Shown here: positions 34,983 to 45,450 of the stretch, in pieces
Position numbering within the stretch: position 1 is the first letter of the stretch
Layout: each line of letters opens with the position of its first letter
From: Boswellia sacra
Taxonomy: Eukaryota; Streptophyta; Magnoliopsida; Sapindales; Burseraceae
Assembly: GCA_013180625.2 (NCBI GenBank)
Contig: SNVD02013683.1
Location: 744,001 to 808,000 of the forward strand
Direction: 5' to 3'
Length of the DNA: 64,000 nucleotides
Made by a program: the position numbers and the translations under genes
Notes under the pieces: model-generated
Told to the model about the DNA's origin: nothing
Database searches by the model: none
Seen by the model: the letters and a program-made list of their open reading frames with translations, nothing else

Positions 34983-36584
34983 TTAGAGACTGCAAACACC
35001 AAGTTTCATTCTTAGGAACTCAAACTTGCTAACTGGTAAGGGTGTAGTAAAAACATCAGCTATTTGCTCTTCTGTTTTGCAATAAACAAGAGTTACAGCA
35101 CCATCCTTCTGCACTTCCCTCAAGAAAAACAGCTTGATGTTGAAATGTTTAGTTTTTCCATGAAAAACTGGGTTGTGAGAAATAGCTATTGCAGCTTGAT
35201 TATCAACAAAGATCTTAGTGTCTTCATTCTGCTCAAAATGAATATCACTTAATATCTTCCTCAGCCACAAAGCTTGATTTACAGCAGCTGTTGCTGCAAC
35301 AAACTCTACTTCAGCAGTAGATTGAGCTACTGTTTCTTGTTTTTTCGAACTCCATGAAAAAACTCCTAATCCAAAACTGAAACAGTACCCTGAGGTACTT
35401 TTCATGTCATCAATCGATCCTGCCCAGTCACTATCAGAGAAACCAAACAACTTGAACTCCTTGGTTTTCTTGAACTTGATGCCAAAGTTGATTGTGCCTT
35501 TGATGTATCTAACCACCCTCTTGGCAACCTTCAAATGTATTTCACTTGCACAATGCATGAACCGAGATACAATACTCACAACAATTAAGATGTCAGGTCT
35601 TGTTACTGTAAGATACATTAGGCACCCAATCAAACTTCTAAAGTGTGCCTCATCCACTTTTTCAGTTCCATCTTCCTCGCTCAAGTATTCCTTTTGATTC
35701 ATAGGAGTGCTCATTGACTTGTAATCTTCCATATGAAACTTCTTAAGAATTTCCTTTACATACTTCTTTTGATAAATGAAAACTTCATCTTGACTTTGCT
35801 TGATCTCCATTCTAAGAAAATAAGTCATCAATCCAAGATTAGTCATCTCAAATACTTTCATCATTTCTAGCTTAAATTCATCAATCAAAGTTGCATTATT
35901 TCCAGTCACCAAAAGATCATCAACATAAAGAGAAATAACAAGAATATCAACCTCACAGTGCTTAATGTAAAGAGTGGACTCAGATAAGCTTTTTACAAAG
36001 CCTAAACTTAGCAGATGATTGTCAATTCTGCTATACCAGGCTCTTGGAGCTTGCTTCAGTACATAGAGAGCCTTATTAAGGAGATAAACTTTGTCTTCTT
36101 CTCCTTTCTTCACAAAGCCTTCGCATTGTTCAAAGTAGATTTTTTCTTGCAAGAAACCATTTAGAAATGCTGATTTAACATCCAACTGGTACACTTTCCA
36201 GCCCTTTTGTGCTGCAACAGCAAGTAGCGGCCTGATGGTGTCTAGCCTGGCCACTGGTGCAAATGTGTCTGAGTAGTCCACTCCAAAAATCTGAGCGTAA
36301 CCTTTAACCACAAGCCTCGCCTTATGCTTGTTGATGAAGCCATCAGCATTGAGCTTGGTTCTGAACACCCATCTGACTCCAATGACTTTTCTATCTAGAG
36401 GTCTGTCAACAAGCTGCCATGTCTTGTTTTTCTCGATCATGCATAGCTCCTCCTTCATTGCAACCATCCAGTTTTGATCAAGTTTTGCTTCTTCAAAACC
36501 TACAGGCTCACAAACTGCAATGTTGCATCTCTGATAAACATCATAAAGCAATCTAGTCCCTCTAACTGGAATGTTATCCACCAT
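34983..36584 (-). pseudogene. Reverse transcriptase / RNase H frame of the inner Copia element
   Basis: An open frame of 533 codons. RT blocks include FAPVARLDTIRPLLAVAA, QLDVKSAFLNG and the catalytic ISLYVDDLLVTG. RNase H follows with SDSDWAGSIDD and the C-terminal block DNQAAIAISHNP and FNIKLFFLRE. An upstream stop near 36605 separates it from the integrase part, so it is a fragment of the polyprotein. The RT catalytic YVDD is intact. Confidence 0.9.
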
Positions 36585-36608
36585 CTTATTTTGCCAATCT
36601 TCATTTCT

Positions 36609-37911
36609 CTACCCCTCGACATTTCTGACAGGAAAGTTTAGCTTTAGTTGATTTGCGGCTTGGTTTAAGTCTTTTAAAGTCTCCCAGTTCCATTCTTCAT
36701 TTTCCACAAAGTACACATCTCTGCTTATGATAATATTCCCTGTTTGTGGCTGAAAAACTTTGTAAGCCTTGGATGTTGTGCTGTAGCCTATGAAGATGCC
36801 TTGTACTGCCTTCTTGTCTAGTTTATCACGCTTAACCTGAGGAATATAGGTGAAGCACAAACAACCAAACACTTTAAGGAAGTTTAGAGATGGTTTACAT
36901 CCATACCAAGCTTCGAATGTGTCTGATTCTTTACTGCCTTTGTAGGAAGCCTGTTTTGAAAAAAAAACTGCTGTATTTGCTGCCTCTGCCCAGAATTGCT
37001 TTGGTAAGTTTTTCTCGTCTAGCATGCATCTTGTCATTTCCAATATGTATCTGTTTCTTCTCTCACTAACTCCATTTTGTTATGGAGTGTAGGGAGCAGT
37101 TTGTTGGTGTTCTATGCCCGCTTCCTCACAAAATAAATTTAATTCTTTTGAGGTGTATTCTTTTCCATTATCTGACCTTAGAAGTTGAATGTTGCAATCA
37201 CTTTGGTTTTCCACCATTTTCTTAAACTTCTAAAACATTCCAGCCACTTCTGACTTGAATTTTAAGAAAAAAATCCAGTATAATCCTGTAAAATCATCAA
37301 TGAAAGCAATATAGTAAAGGCTACCTTTGAGAGAGGGTGTTCTTTGTGGTCCTGATAAATCAATGTGGATCAATTGAAGCTTCTGTGTTGCTCTCCAAGC
37401 TGTTTTTGGAAGGTTGTCTGTGTTGTTTTCCATATTGACATGCTTGGCAGTAAGGAAGATGATCTTCTAAAATAGGTAAATCCCTCACTAATTGCTTTGT
37501 TTGACGCAGTAGTAGTCCTTGATGATAATAGTGATTGAGCCTCTTGTGCCATATCTCCGTGACATTTTCCTTAGTAGGAAACGCAACTTGCTCCTCCTCT
37601 AATGGATTAAGTTTGAAGCTCTTTCCTCTTATCTTGACCTTGAAAATCTCTTGACCAGATGCATCCTTTATCAGGCAATATTTGTTTTCAAAATGTACTT
37701 TGAAGCCTTTCTCTATCAACTGACCAACACTCAACAGATTTTGGTCAATTTCTGGAACATAGAGAACATCAGAGATAAGTTTTGTAGCTAAAAAACTTAC
37801 AATTGCAATGGTGCCTTTTCCCTTTACTGCTATATGTTGTCCATTGCCAATTCTGACTTTTGAAGTCTCTGTGCTTCTTAATTCCTTAAACAACTCCTTG
37901 TCATGTGCCAT
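36609..37911 (-). pseudogene. Protease C-terminus and integrase region of the inner Copia element, broken
   Basis: Reading the minus strand: FKELRSTETSKVRIGNGQ and LISDVLYVPEIDQNLLSVGQ (protease / GAG-pre-integrase), then EIWHKRLNHY and CQACQYGKQ (integrase zinc region), IDLSGPQRTPSLKG and YIAFIDDFT (integrase core), and MTRCMLDEKNLPKQFWAEA with KVFGCLCFTYIP. Frame breaks and stops lie between these, for example near 37080 and 37230. Confidence 0.87.
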
Positions 37912-38054
37912 ATGTTTAGTGCAGCCACTGTCAATTAACCAGCTCTCACTTGAATCACTGCCTGAGAAGCAAGTAGCAACAAAGAGCTGATCCTCCTCCT
38001 CTTGATCAGCAACTTAAGCATCTACTTCTTGTTGCTGAATTTTATTTCTGCAAA

Positions 38055-38936
38055 TCACAGCTTCATGACTAATTGGTTACACCTGCTGCATTTTGTAGCA
38101 AGTCTCCTCCAACATTTGAAAGGAAGATAACCCTTTTTGCCACAATGTTGGCATGGAGGACGATTTCCCTTTGGACCTCCAGTCTTGTTCTTGTTGCTGT
38201 TTGCTGTAGCATTACCACTTGTATCAAAATTCCTTTTCTTCTTCTTCTTCCTCATTTTCCCTCCTTCTTGATGCTTGACTGGCAGTGCTCCTTCAACGAC
38301 TCCTTATTGCCTCATGACCCTTCTTTGCTCTTGTGCCTGTAAAGCATTTAAGAGCTCTGCCAAGGTAATCTTGGACAGATCCTTAGTGTTCTCCAAGGTC
38401 GTAATGGTTGCCTCAAACTTTTCAGGCATCATTACTAAGAATTTTTTAACAATCCTCGAGTCAGGTATATCAAAACCGAGCAGTCTTACCTTATTGGCAA
38501 TGCTTAGAAGTTTGTCAGAATACTCTTTAATGGTTTCTGATTCCTTCATTTTCTGCAGTTCAAAATCTCTGATCAAATTCAGCACTTACATCCCTTTGAT
38601 CCTCTCATTTCCTTCATACTCTATTTTGAGATAATTCCATATTACTTTTGCTGATTTGAGTGACATGATTCGAATGAAGATAGTCAATGAAACGACAGCA
38701 AACAAACAGGCCTTTGCTTTTGACTTCCTCGTTTTTTTGTCCTTCTGATTCTTGATCTGGGCCATTGTAGGGTTGTCTGGCAGTGGAGGAACTTCATAAT
38801 CCTCTTTTACAGCTTCCCAAAGATCCAGTGCATCCAGGTAGGTCTCCATTCTCACAACCCAAATCTGATAATTTTCTCCATTGAACACTGGAGGAGCAAT
38901 TGATGAAAAACTAGCTTCTATGTCCATGGCGTCCAC
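38055..38936 (-). pseudogene. Gag of the inner Copia element, interrupted
   Basis: Starts MDAMDIEASFSS with FNGENYQIWVVRMETYL typical of Copia Gag. It continues in a second frame (MKESETIKEYSDKLLSIANK) and a third with the zinc knuckle CQHCGKKGYLPFKCW, which has the expected C-x2-C spacing but Leu-Pro-Phe in place of the His region. At least two stops interrupt it. Confidence 0.86.
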
Positions 38937-38978
38937 TTGAATTCAATCTGAGACTCTCACAGGTTCCTTAAGAAGAAA

Positions 38979-38990
38979 GCTCTGATACCA
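38979..38990 (-). other. Primer binding site of the inner Copia element
   Basis: The minus-strand reading TGGTATCAGAGC matches the initiator methionine tRNA site and lies two bases from the 5' LTR. Confidence 0.9.
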
Positions 38991-38992
38991 AT

Positions 38993-39298
38993 TGTTGTTA
39001 TTTGTAAAGTTGCAACAGAAAAACAGAGACAAATTTGAAGGAAGGGATAAAAGTTTTTCAACAAAGAACACTAGAGATTGTGTTGAAGAAAAGAGAGATG
39101 TATTTTCATTGAATTCAGTACTTACAATTTAAAGACTTAAAAAATAACTAACCACTAAGATCATGTCCTATAATTAGGCCACATTTAACAACCTCCTGGA
39201 AACTAGGAAACAAATTTTGAAATAGTCAAAACAGAACAACAAAACAAAAAAAAAACATTATGCAAATGTGGCAGTAGTCCTAAGCACAATAGCTAACA
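38993..39298 (-). repeat. 5' LTR of the inner Copia element
   Basis: 306 bp, near-identical to 34665-34970. Directly followed by the AACAG duplication at 39299-39303. Confidence 0.94.
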
Positions 39299-39303
39299 AA
39301 CAG
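39299..39303. repeat. Target-site duplication, right (AACAG)
   Basis: Identical to 34660-34664. Confidence 0.92.
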
Positions 39304-40230
39304 GGAATGAGCCACGATTTCTTGAGTAGTTTATTACTTGTCTTGCAACTCGTTTCTCTTTGAAGGATCTCGGTTCACTCAATTATTTTCTTGGAGTTGA
39401 ACTGGCATCCACCAACCAAGGCCTTTTCCTTTCTCAACATCAGTACATCCGAGATTTGCTAAACAGAAACTCAAATGGAAGGTGCAAAGGAAATGACTAT
39501 GCCACTTTCTACTACTACTTCACTTATGCTTCATGACAGTACTGCATCTGCTGATGATACCTTACATAGACAAGTGATTGGAGCTCTTCAATATTTATCC
39601 CTCACTCGACGAGATATTAATTATGCTATGAATAAATTGTCCCAATTAATGCACAAACCTTCAACAATTCATTGGACAACAGCTAAACGGGTACTTTGTT
39701 ATCTTAAAGGTACTTTTCATTATGGTCTCTTTCTCCAAGGCAATACCCCACTTCATCTTCATGCTTTTGCCGATGCCAATTGGACTAGCAACAAAGAGAA
39801 CTGAACATCCACATCAGTATATATAGTCTATCTTGGTGTCAGCTCAGTCTCATGAGTTCTCACAAATAAAAAATTATTGTGCATTCGTCAACCGAAGCTG
39901 AATATCGGGCCATTCCAAAACTGTCACTGAAGTCAATTGGCTCCAGGGATTACTTGATGAACTTGGTGTATATTTTTCACAGTAGCCAACAATCTATTCT
40001 GACAATATCAGTGCACAATATCTTTGTGCGAATCTTGTGTTTCATTCTCGTATGAAGAATATTGCCATAGATTTCTACTTTGTTCGAGATCATGTGGCTA
40101 AAGGACAGTCACGAGTTGCTCATGTGTCATCTACTGATCAGTTGGCTGATGCATTAACAAAGCCTTTGTCACATCAGAAACTTCAACAACTACGGCTCAA
40201 GATTGGGGTCCATGATGGAACTCTAATCTT
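39304..40230 (+). pseudogene. Outer Copia RT C-terminus and RNase H, right part, degraded
   Basis: This resumes the outer element's RT where the insertion cut it: [18 protein letters not shown], then HRQVIGALQYLSLTRRDINY and CYLKGTFHYGLFL, then RNase H with FADANWTSNKEN and the terminal MFHSRMKNIAIDFYFVRDH and TDQLADALTKPLS. Frameshifts and stops are present (for example after NKEN). Confidence 0.88.
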
Positions 40231-40238
40231 GCGGGGGC

Positions 40239-40481
40239 ATATAAGGAAGGAAAAGATTGTGCAAACTCATAAGTCCAACTATGATTTTGGCACAAATCAT
40301 GCAACATAATCATCCCTAGTCTTTGCAATCATTTACTATACACTTGCCTTGTATATTTGTAATCTTTTCTTTTTCTCCTTTTAGCAAGATACCAATCTTG
40401 TTCTTTGTGCAAGACTGTATATATTTGCAATAGTAGTCAACGAAAGATATAGTTTCACATTCTAAATATCTTCTCTCTATA
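40239..40481 (+). repeat. 3' LTR of the outer Copia element
   Basis: Aligns with 31091-31338. It begins CATATAAGG where the left copy begins TGTATAAGG, so the terminal TG has changed. Confidence 0.86.
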
Positions 40482-42141
40482 ATATGTAGTCTCAAATGGG
40501 CTTTCGATTATCAAAAGTACATATATTTTCAAGAGTTGAATGAAAGTTTTATCAATGTCTTTTCCTTTTTTGCCAACCGTGATGGATCAGGAGAGTCATG
40601 GTTAGCTTACCTCCCATAATGGGATGGGTCAGGGACATGGGCTATTTCGTTAGGCCCTATTATTATCAAAGAAAAATTAATAAATAAAATATTTATCAAT
40701 GACTATACCTAAAAGAAAATCTATATTTTTAAAAGCTATATTAAGAGACAAATAAAATAATAATATTCTGTTGAAGATAAAAAAACAATAATAATAATAA
40801 TATTCTATTAAAATATCTTGAAGAAATTTCTTTGAAAGCTGCCTAACTTTGACCGAACCAGTTGTGTTGGGATCTGAATTTGGCAAATGTGGGAGATGGG
40901 GCCTCTTTGATGCTGGCCTAAGCCTCAGTCATAAGTAATGGATAGTCATTGGTGGTTTGACGCTTATCGGATAGTCTCTAACTTCTCTATGTCTTCTTGC
41001 TCGCAATTAAAACCAATTACGTTGTGTTTGACCATCCACTTCCACTTTGGATCTCAACCCCAAAATCACTTTTATGAATTCACATTTAATTCAAAACTTT
41101 TTTTACTTGTTCCCTTATCATTTTAATATTCAAAAACATCTTTCCAATTATATCCCAACATCATTTTCAAAACAAAATTATAAAGAATAGATGCAGCTCT
41201 CTTATTGCTAAAGTTCAAAGTAAGATAAAAATTTGGGAAAGGCCTTTCTCCAAAAGGTGAGAGATCAGGCTTCAACTAGAACAGGCTGGACCGGGGGTTA
41301 AACATGCATTTTTGGGGAAAGTGCGCAATAATAACGCTTAAAGTTACTTTAGTTACCACACTCCCAAAAGCATCTTAAACGAACTCTTTTGTCAAGCGGA
41401 TGTCAGGGAAAGCTTGTACTCTTTACTCTTTCCAAGTATGGTTAAGCTTAAGGGTGTGCATGTGTGTAGGTCCACGTACCATGCTAGTAAGCCTTTCATG
41501 CTTTTGCAAGTGGGGAAACTTTCTGCCTTTATTAACGTCCTTTCTGCTGAAACTTGCTTATGTCTTGAAAGGCACGGACTGCCTAAACTGCATTCATCAT
41601 ATAAGTAATTCTAAATGAACAGATGAATTCAGACCAGTTCTTATCCAATCTGGTAAAATTATCAAATAACAGAATGATTGGCAACATCAGGTTGGCTATG
41701 CCACGGCAATTATTGATGGAAAACCAACATATATAAGATCATGTGTACATAATAAGTCCATGTGTATATATAATATATATGTAACTACATGCCCATATCA
41801 ACCATAACAACAGAAACTGCCCCTAAACTTCAACAGCAACACTGAATATTGGGTTGGGTGCCCTTCCCAGTTCATTATTGACCCTTCTTCAGTAGTGCAA
41901 TGAAAGCGACCTACATACCCATAGACTTGAAAATACTTAAGGTCCTGAGTAGAAACCCAAGTTTACATGGGATTTAAACAAACATATTTGGCAACTAAAT
42001 CTGAAATGAAGAAGTCTCACCCCCTGCATAACAGAACTGTGTAATTATAACCTTTCTCCATTAATGTACAGCCTTTTCCCCTTCTGTTAGAGTCACAGCT
42101 AAAAGAAGCAGCCACCCAGATGCAAGGGCTGCTTACATTCT
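40482..42141. other. Intergenic DNA and EIN3 3' UTR
   Basis: No coding region that I recognise. The right portion, up to the EIN3 stop codon at 42142, should be EIN3 3' UTR on the minus strand. The left part is AT-rich with short ORFs that match nothing. Confidence 0.55.
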
Positions 42142-44049
42142 TTAAAGGTACCACATGGATACATCCTGCTTTGGGAGTGCTTCCATGGCATAATCAATGG
42201 ATGCCACATTGAACGGAGAGCTAAATCTGAAGTCAGCAATATTATCACCGGGATTGGCGTCAAATGGGGAATCAAATGGTTTGATCTGATCAAACCGAAT
42301 ATCACCAGCGGAGAACATAGAGTTGTTCATTGGAATATTGGTTTGCTCGGGCATGTTGCCTCCAATCATAACCCCTTGGCTGTAGAAGCTATCATCCATC
42401 TGAAGTTGAAATTTCTGCTGCTGCTGCTGCTGCTGATGCTGATGCTGATGCTGTTGCTGCGGCTGCGGCTGCTGTTGTGGCTGTGTTTGATCCTCCATAA
42501 CATTAAGGCCCCCAGGATTGAAGCTCTTGTTCCGCTGAAGATTAGTATCATAGAAAGACATCAAATCAGAAATCATTTTTTGCCCATCATCCGGAAGCCC
42601 CAGCCCTGATACATTAAATTGCGACTGATTCTGATTCACAAGTGGAGTTGGTGGCTTCTGTTGAGCTGCTTGAGCAACGGGTAAGGAGAACACCGCTGGT
42701 TTGTCATGGTTGATTTGAAAATTTCCCATTCCAAACCCTTGAGAAGAATTGTTACGATATTGGCAATTCAGCTGGTGATTGTTTCTCATTGACCTGTCAG
42801 CAAATCCGAGCTGGTAATCACTATTGGGGCACTGAGAGTACTCACAGGTGTATTTCTTTTGATCCATCATCATATGTGGCTCATCTGCAAGCTGTTTCCT
42901 TTTCTGAAAGAAATCTGAGTTGGTTTCAATGAGCTCTCCTTTAATTTGAGGAGCAAAAGACTGTGTCATCATAAGCCTCTCTCTTGGTCCCACTGCCCCC
43001 ATATTGAAGAGATTAACATCACGAGGCTTGACCTCCTCTACTTCAATATTTCGTTCATCATCTACCCCTTCAACATCGTAGTCACTGGTATCGCTGATGA
43101 CAAAAGAACCACTGCCACCTGCAGTCACAGGAGGGCAGCTATCAGGATACAGTTTTCGTGATAGTGCTTCCTCCTGGTTAATTATTGCCAACCAAGTGGC
43201 GCTCTCTTTTGCAGTCATCTTATCCTGCAAGCACTTAGATTGACGAACAAGCTTTCTGATCTTAGCAATATCAGGAGACATGTGCTTGATGACTGCAGTG
43301 AGAACACTCACTTTCCAAGCCTTCTTCAGATCATGAGGTTTCTTGTATGGGGGAGGACCCTGATCCTTGGGCAGACCCAACTGAGGCCACCACTCTTCAT
43401 TCCCAGTTGGCCACCATGGTGGGGCAACACCTTTCTCTAATGGGAATCGCCGCTGGGGTGGATCACAGTGCTGCATCAGAGCAGATAAGAGAGATCCAAG
43501 AGTAGTGTCTTGGAGCTCTTGTAAGGTGTGAGGTGTGGACACCACTGCACAACAGTCTTCATTCTTTCCAGGGATTGCATTATCTGCCTGATACTTGGCA
43601 ATTGCAGCAGGGCCATTCCGATCAAATCTAACTTTCTCCTTCCACCAAGCTCGAAGATTATCAGATGCTCCGCTCACTGGCTTTCCCTTCTCAGGGATGA
43701 TTCCATAGACAAAACCCTGAGCTTTGCAAACTTCCATCATCTTGAGCATATACTTCAAAATACCATCTTGAGCACGGGACATCTTCTTCCTCCTGGCCTG
43801 CTCCTGAGATTGACGCTGCTTTGCACTGTCAACTCCTTCCTTACTTTTGTTTTGCTCTTTAAGTCGCCTTAGGAGCATCCTGTCTCTCCACATCCTCCTC
43901 TCAAGCTCATCAACATCCATTTCTTCATCACTATAATCCTCCTCCCCAGTTGCATCCGGTTCATGCTCCGGAACTGTATCTCCTTCCCCAGGAGGAGCCG
44001 AGAGGAAATCAAGGTTTCCACAGAAACCCATCTCTTCAAAGATTCCCAT
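42142..44049 (-). CDS. EIN3: ETHYLENE INSENSITIVE 3 / EIN3-like 1 transcription factor
   Basis: A single uninterrupted coding exon of 635 codons. The N-terminus [20 protein letters not shown] and the acidic [21 protein letters not shown] are the EIN3/EIL1 hallmark. Basic helices follow ([20 protein letters not shown]), then the EIN3 DNA-binding core from about residue 80 to 350 with [49 protein letters not shown] and [18 protein letters not shown]. The C-terminal half has a Gln/His/Pro-rich tract encoded by CAG-type repeats (about 42415-42475 on the plus strand) and ends [12 protein letters not shown]3 works in the nucleus as the master activator of ethylene responses and is degraded through EBF1/2. 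EIN3 and EIL1 cannot be told apart with certainty from one copy. A leader intron is likely upstream. Confidence 0.97.
   Translation of the reverse strand: MGIFEEMGFCGNLDFLSAPPGEGDTVPEHEPDATGEEDYSDEEMDVDELERRMWRDRMLLRRLKEQNKSKEGVDSAKQRQSQEQARRKKMSRAQDGILKYMLKMMEVCKAQGFVYGIIPEKGKPVSGASDNLRAWWKEKVRFDRNGPAAIAKYQADNAIPGKNEDCCAVVSTPHTLQELQDTTLGSLLSALMQHCDPPQRRFPLEKGVAPPWWPTGNEEWWPQLGLPKDQGPPPYKKPHDLKKAWKVSVLTAVIKHMSPDIAKIRKLVRQSKCLQDKMTAKESATWLAIINQEEALSRKLYPDSCPPVTAGGSGSFVISDTSDYDVEGVDDERNIEVEEVKPRDVNLFNMGAVGPRERLMMTQSFAPQIKGELIETNSDFFQKRKQLADEPHMMMDQKKYTCEYSQCPNSDYQLGFADRSMRNNHQLNCQYRNNSSQGFGMGNFQINHDKPAVFSLPVAQAAQQKPPTPLVNQNQSQFNVSGLGLPDDGQKMISDLMSFYDTNLQRNKSFNPGGLNVMEDQTQPQQQPQPQQQHQHQHQQQQQQQKFQLQMDDSFYSQGVMIGGNMPEQTNIPMNNSMFSAGDIRFDQIKPFDSPFDANPGDNIADFRFSSPFNVASIDYAMEALPKQDVSMWYL
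42415..42470 (-). repeat. CAG/CAT triplet repeat coding a Gln/His tract in EIN3
   Basis: CTG/ATG triplets on the plus strand encode the Gln-rich, His-containing tract of EIN3. This is a likely length-polymorphic microsatellite. Confidence 0.85.
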
Positions 44050-45450
44050 TTACCCGAAAAACCCCCCCAAAAAAAAAAAAGAATTTAATCAACCCCAAAT
44101 CAAAATCTTAAGTGAACTATCCTGCTCTCCCTTGATATTTGAACAAAAGCTATCCGGTAAGAAATTTTCAGAATCAAAAACTCCTCAAATCAGGATGACG
44201 TTGATGCAGAAAACTGGATCAAACGTGAAAACCTGCAAATTGGTAAGTAACAAAATAATCTGTGTTATAAATCTGGTGCGTTTACATTGAATCTGTAATC
44301 AATAATTACTCTAATTCAATGAGATGCAAACTACCATAAAGGCCATTAATTTAACAAATCCAGCAAGTAATCAAAACCATACGTGCAAGACAGACGGCAT
44401 TGTGTGACACAAACAACTAGCAATCCCAAACACAGATACAAACAAACTGGAAAAGCATAGTCATATAAGCAACAAAATCAGTTTCAAGTGAGCAAAAATC
44501 AAAACAAGTATCCACAGTAGGAAAATTAGAAAATAAAAAAAATATTAAAAAAAAAACCCGAAACAACTTGATTTAACTTGGAAGAAAAAATATTCAATCA
44601 ATCTAATTGATTGGAAATGTAAAAATAAATAAACAAATTATTACCAAAGCACAGATCTGCCTGCAGACTCCAGCGGCCTAAACAAGTTAAAGAATACATA
44701 GGCAGAAACCAAAAAAAAAAATTATTTGTTTTAGCTTATAAACTCAAGCTTAACAGCCAGATTCTCCTATAATATTCAAGCCAAAACAAATAACTTTCCT
44801 AGCAAAAGCTACCGAAGCACGGAAGCGATGGTCTACACAAATCAGGAAATATTGAGTTTAAGCCACAACAAGCACGACCAAAATGATCGTAAATCATACT
44901 AAAAAACAAAAAGTGGAAGAGAAACTTGATATAGTCAAAAGGGAAAAATAGAAAGAGAGAGAGAAAAAGACAGAGCTTGCCATGAATTTCAGTGAACCGA
45001 GCACGGAGACGAAAACTCCTTTCTACATGAAACGCATACAATAAGATGCCACATAGTAGATGACAATATACAACACAAAATCAAGCCTCCAGGAAACCAT
45101 ATACGAAACATAGACGTTTATCAACAAAAATGAAAAACTGAAGGAAAAAAAAAAACCCACTTGCTCATTACTGTTACTACTCTTGACTTTGTGTTTCCAA
45201 TACCAGAGAATCTAAGATCATTCGAAATGAAAACAGAGACAAAGACAAGTGACGACCGATGAAAACAGAAGCAGAAATGAAACAGGAAAGGTTGAAACTG
45301 TAACGTACCAGATAACTATGTCTTCGTCTGAGACATAAAAGTTAGTGCCTTCGTTGAGGAGTTGAGACTCTTTACTGTCTCTGCTCTGCAGAGAGACAGA
45401 GAGAGAGAGAGAGAGTGAGAGAGAAGAGAAAAGAAAGAGAAGGTTGATAG
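44050..45450 (-). promoter_or_regulatory. EIN3 5' UTR with probable leader intron
   Basis: On the minus strand a candidate donor (TTATCTG|GTACGT, intron from 45308) and acceptor (TTTGCAG|GTTTTC, exon from 44232) define a leader intron of about 1.08 kb. The region near 45391-45433 is a GA repeat on the plus strand, so the transcript would start in a CT-rich leader. Plant EIN3/EIL genes commonly carry leader introns. The exact transcription start is not visible. Confidence 0.6.
45391..45433. repeat. GA/CT microsatellite at the EIN3 leader
   Basis: Alternating GA with a few interruptions. Read on the EIN3 strand it is a CT-rich stretch near the probable transcription start, a frequent feature of plant core promoters. 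Confidence 0.8.

Larger units (their letters stand above)
34665..39298 (-). mobile_element. Younger Copia LTR retrotransposon (Tork-like) nested in the outer element
   Basis: Two 306-bp LTRs (34665-34970 and 38993-39298) flank a minus-strand Copia internal region, with a perfect AACAG duplication. Reading the minus strand, each LTR starts TGTTA and ends with AACAACA. The primer binding site (TGGTATCAGAGC on the minus strand, 38990-38979) lies two bases from the 5' LTR, and a purine tract (AAGCAAGGAGGAG) precedes the 3' LTR. By eye the LTRs differ at about ten positions, nearly all transitions, so it is clearly younger than its host element. The RT-RNase H frame is long and open, but Gag, integrase and linker regions carry stops. 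Confidence 0.95.
31091..40481 (+). mobile_element. Older Copia LTR retrotransposon (Ale/Retrofit-like), split by a second Copia element
   Basis: Similar LTRs at 31091-31338 and 40239-40481 enclose a PBS like initiator-Met tRNA (TGGTATTAGAGCC at 31339) and a polypurine tract (GCGGGGG) before the right LTR. The flanks TTATG and ATATG agree at four of five bases. Gag, protease, integrase, reverse transcriptase and RNase H remnants run left to right in broken frames. The LTRs differ at many positions by eye (of the order of 10%) with one short indel, so the insertion is old. The internal region is interrupted at 34665-39298. It is not coding-competent. Confidence 0.9.

Noticed and set aside
42343..43872. 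Plus-strand frames opposite EIN3
   Set aside because: They are antisense shadows of the long EIN3 coding exon.
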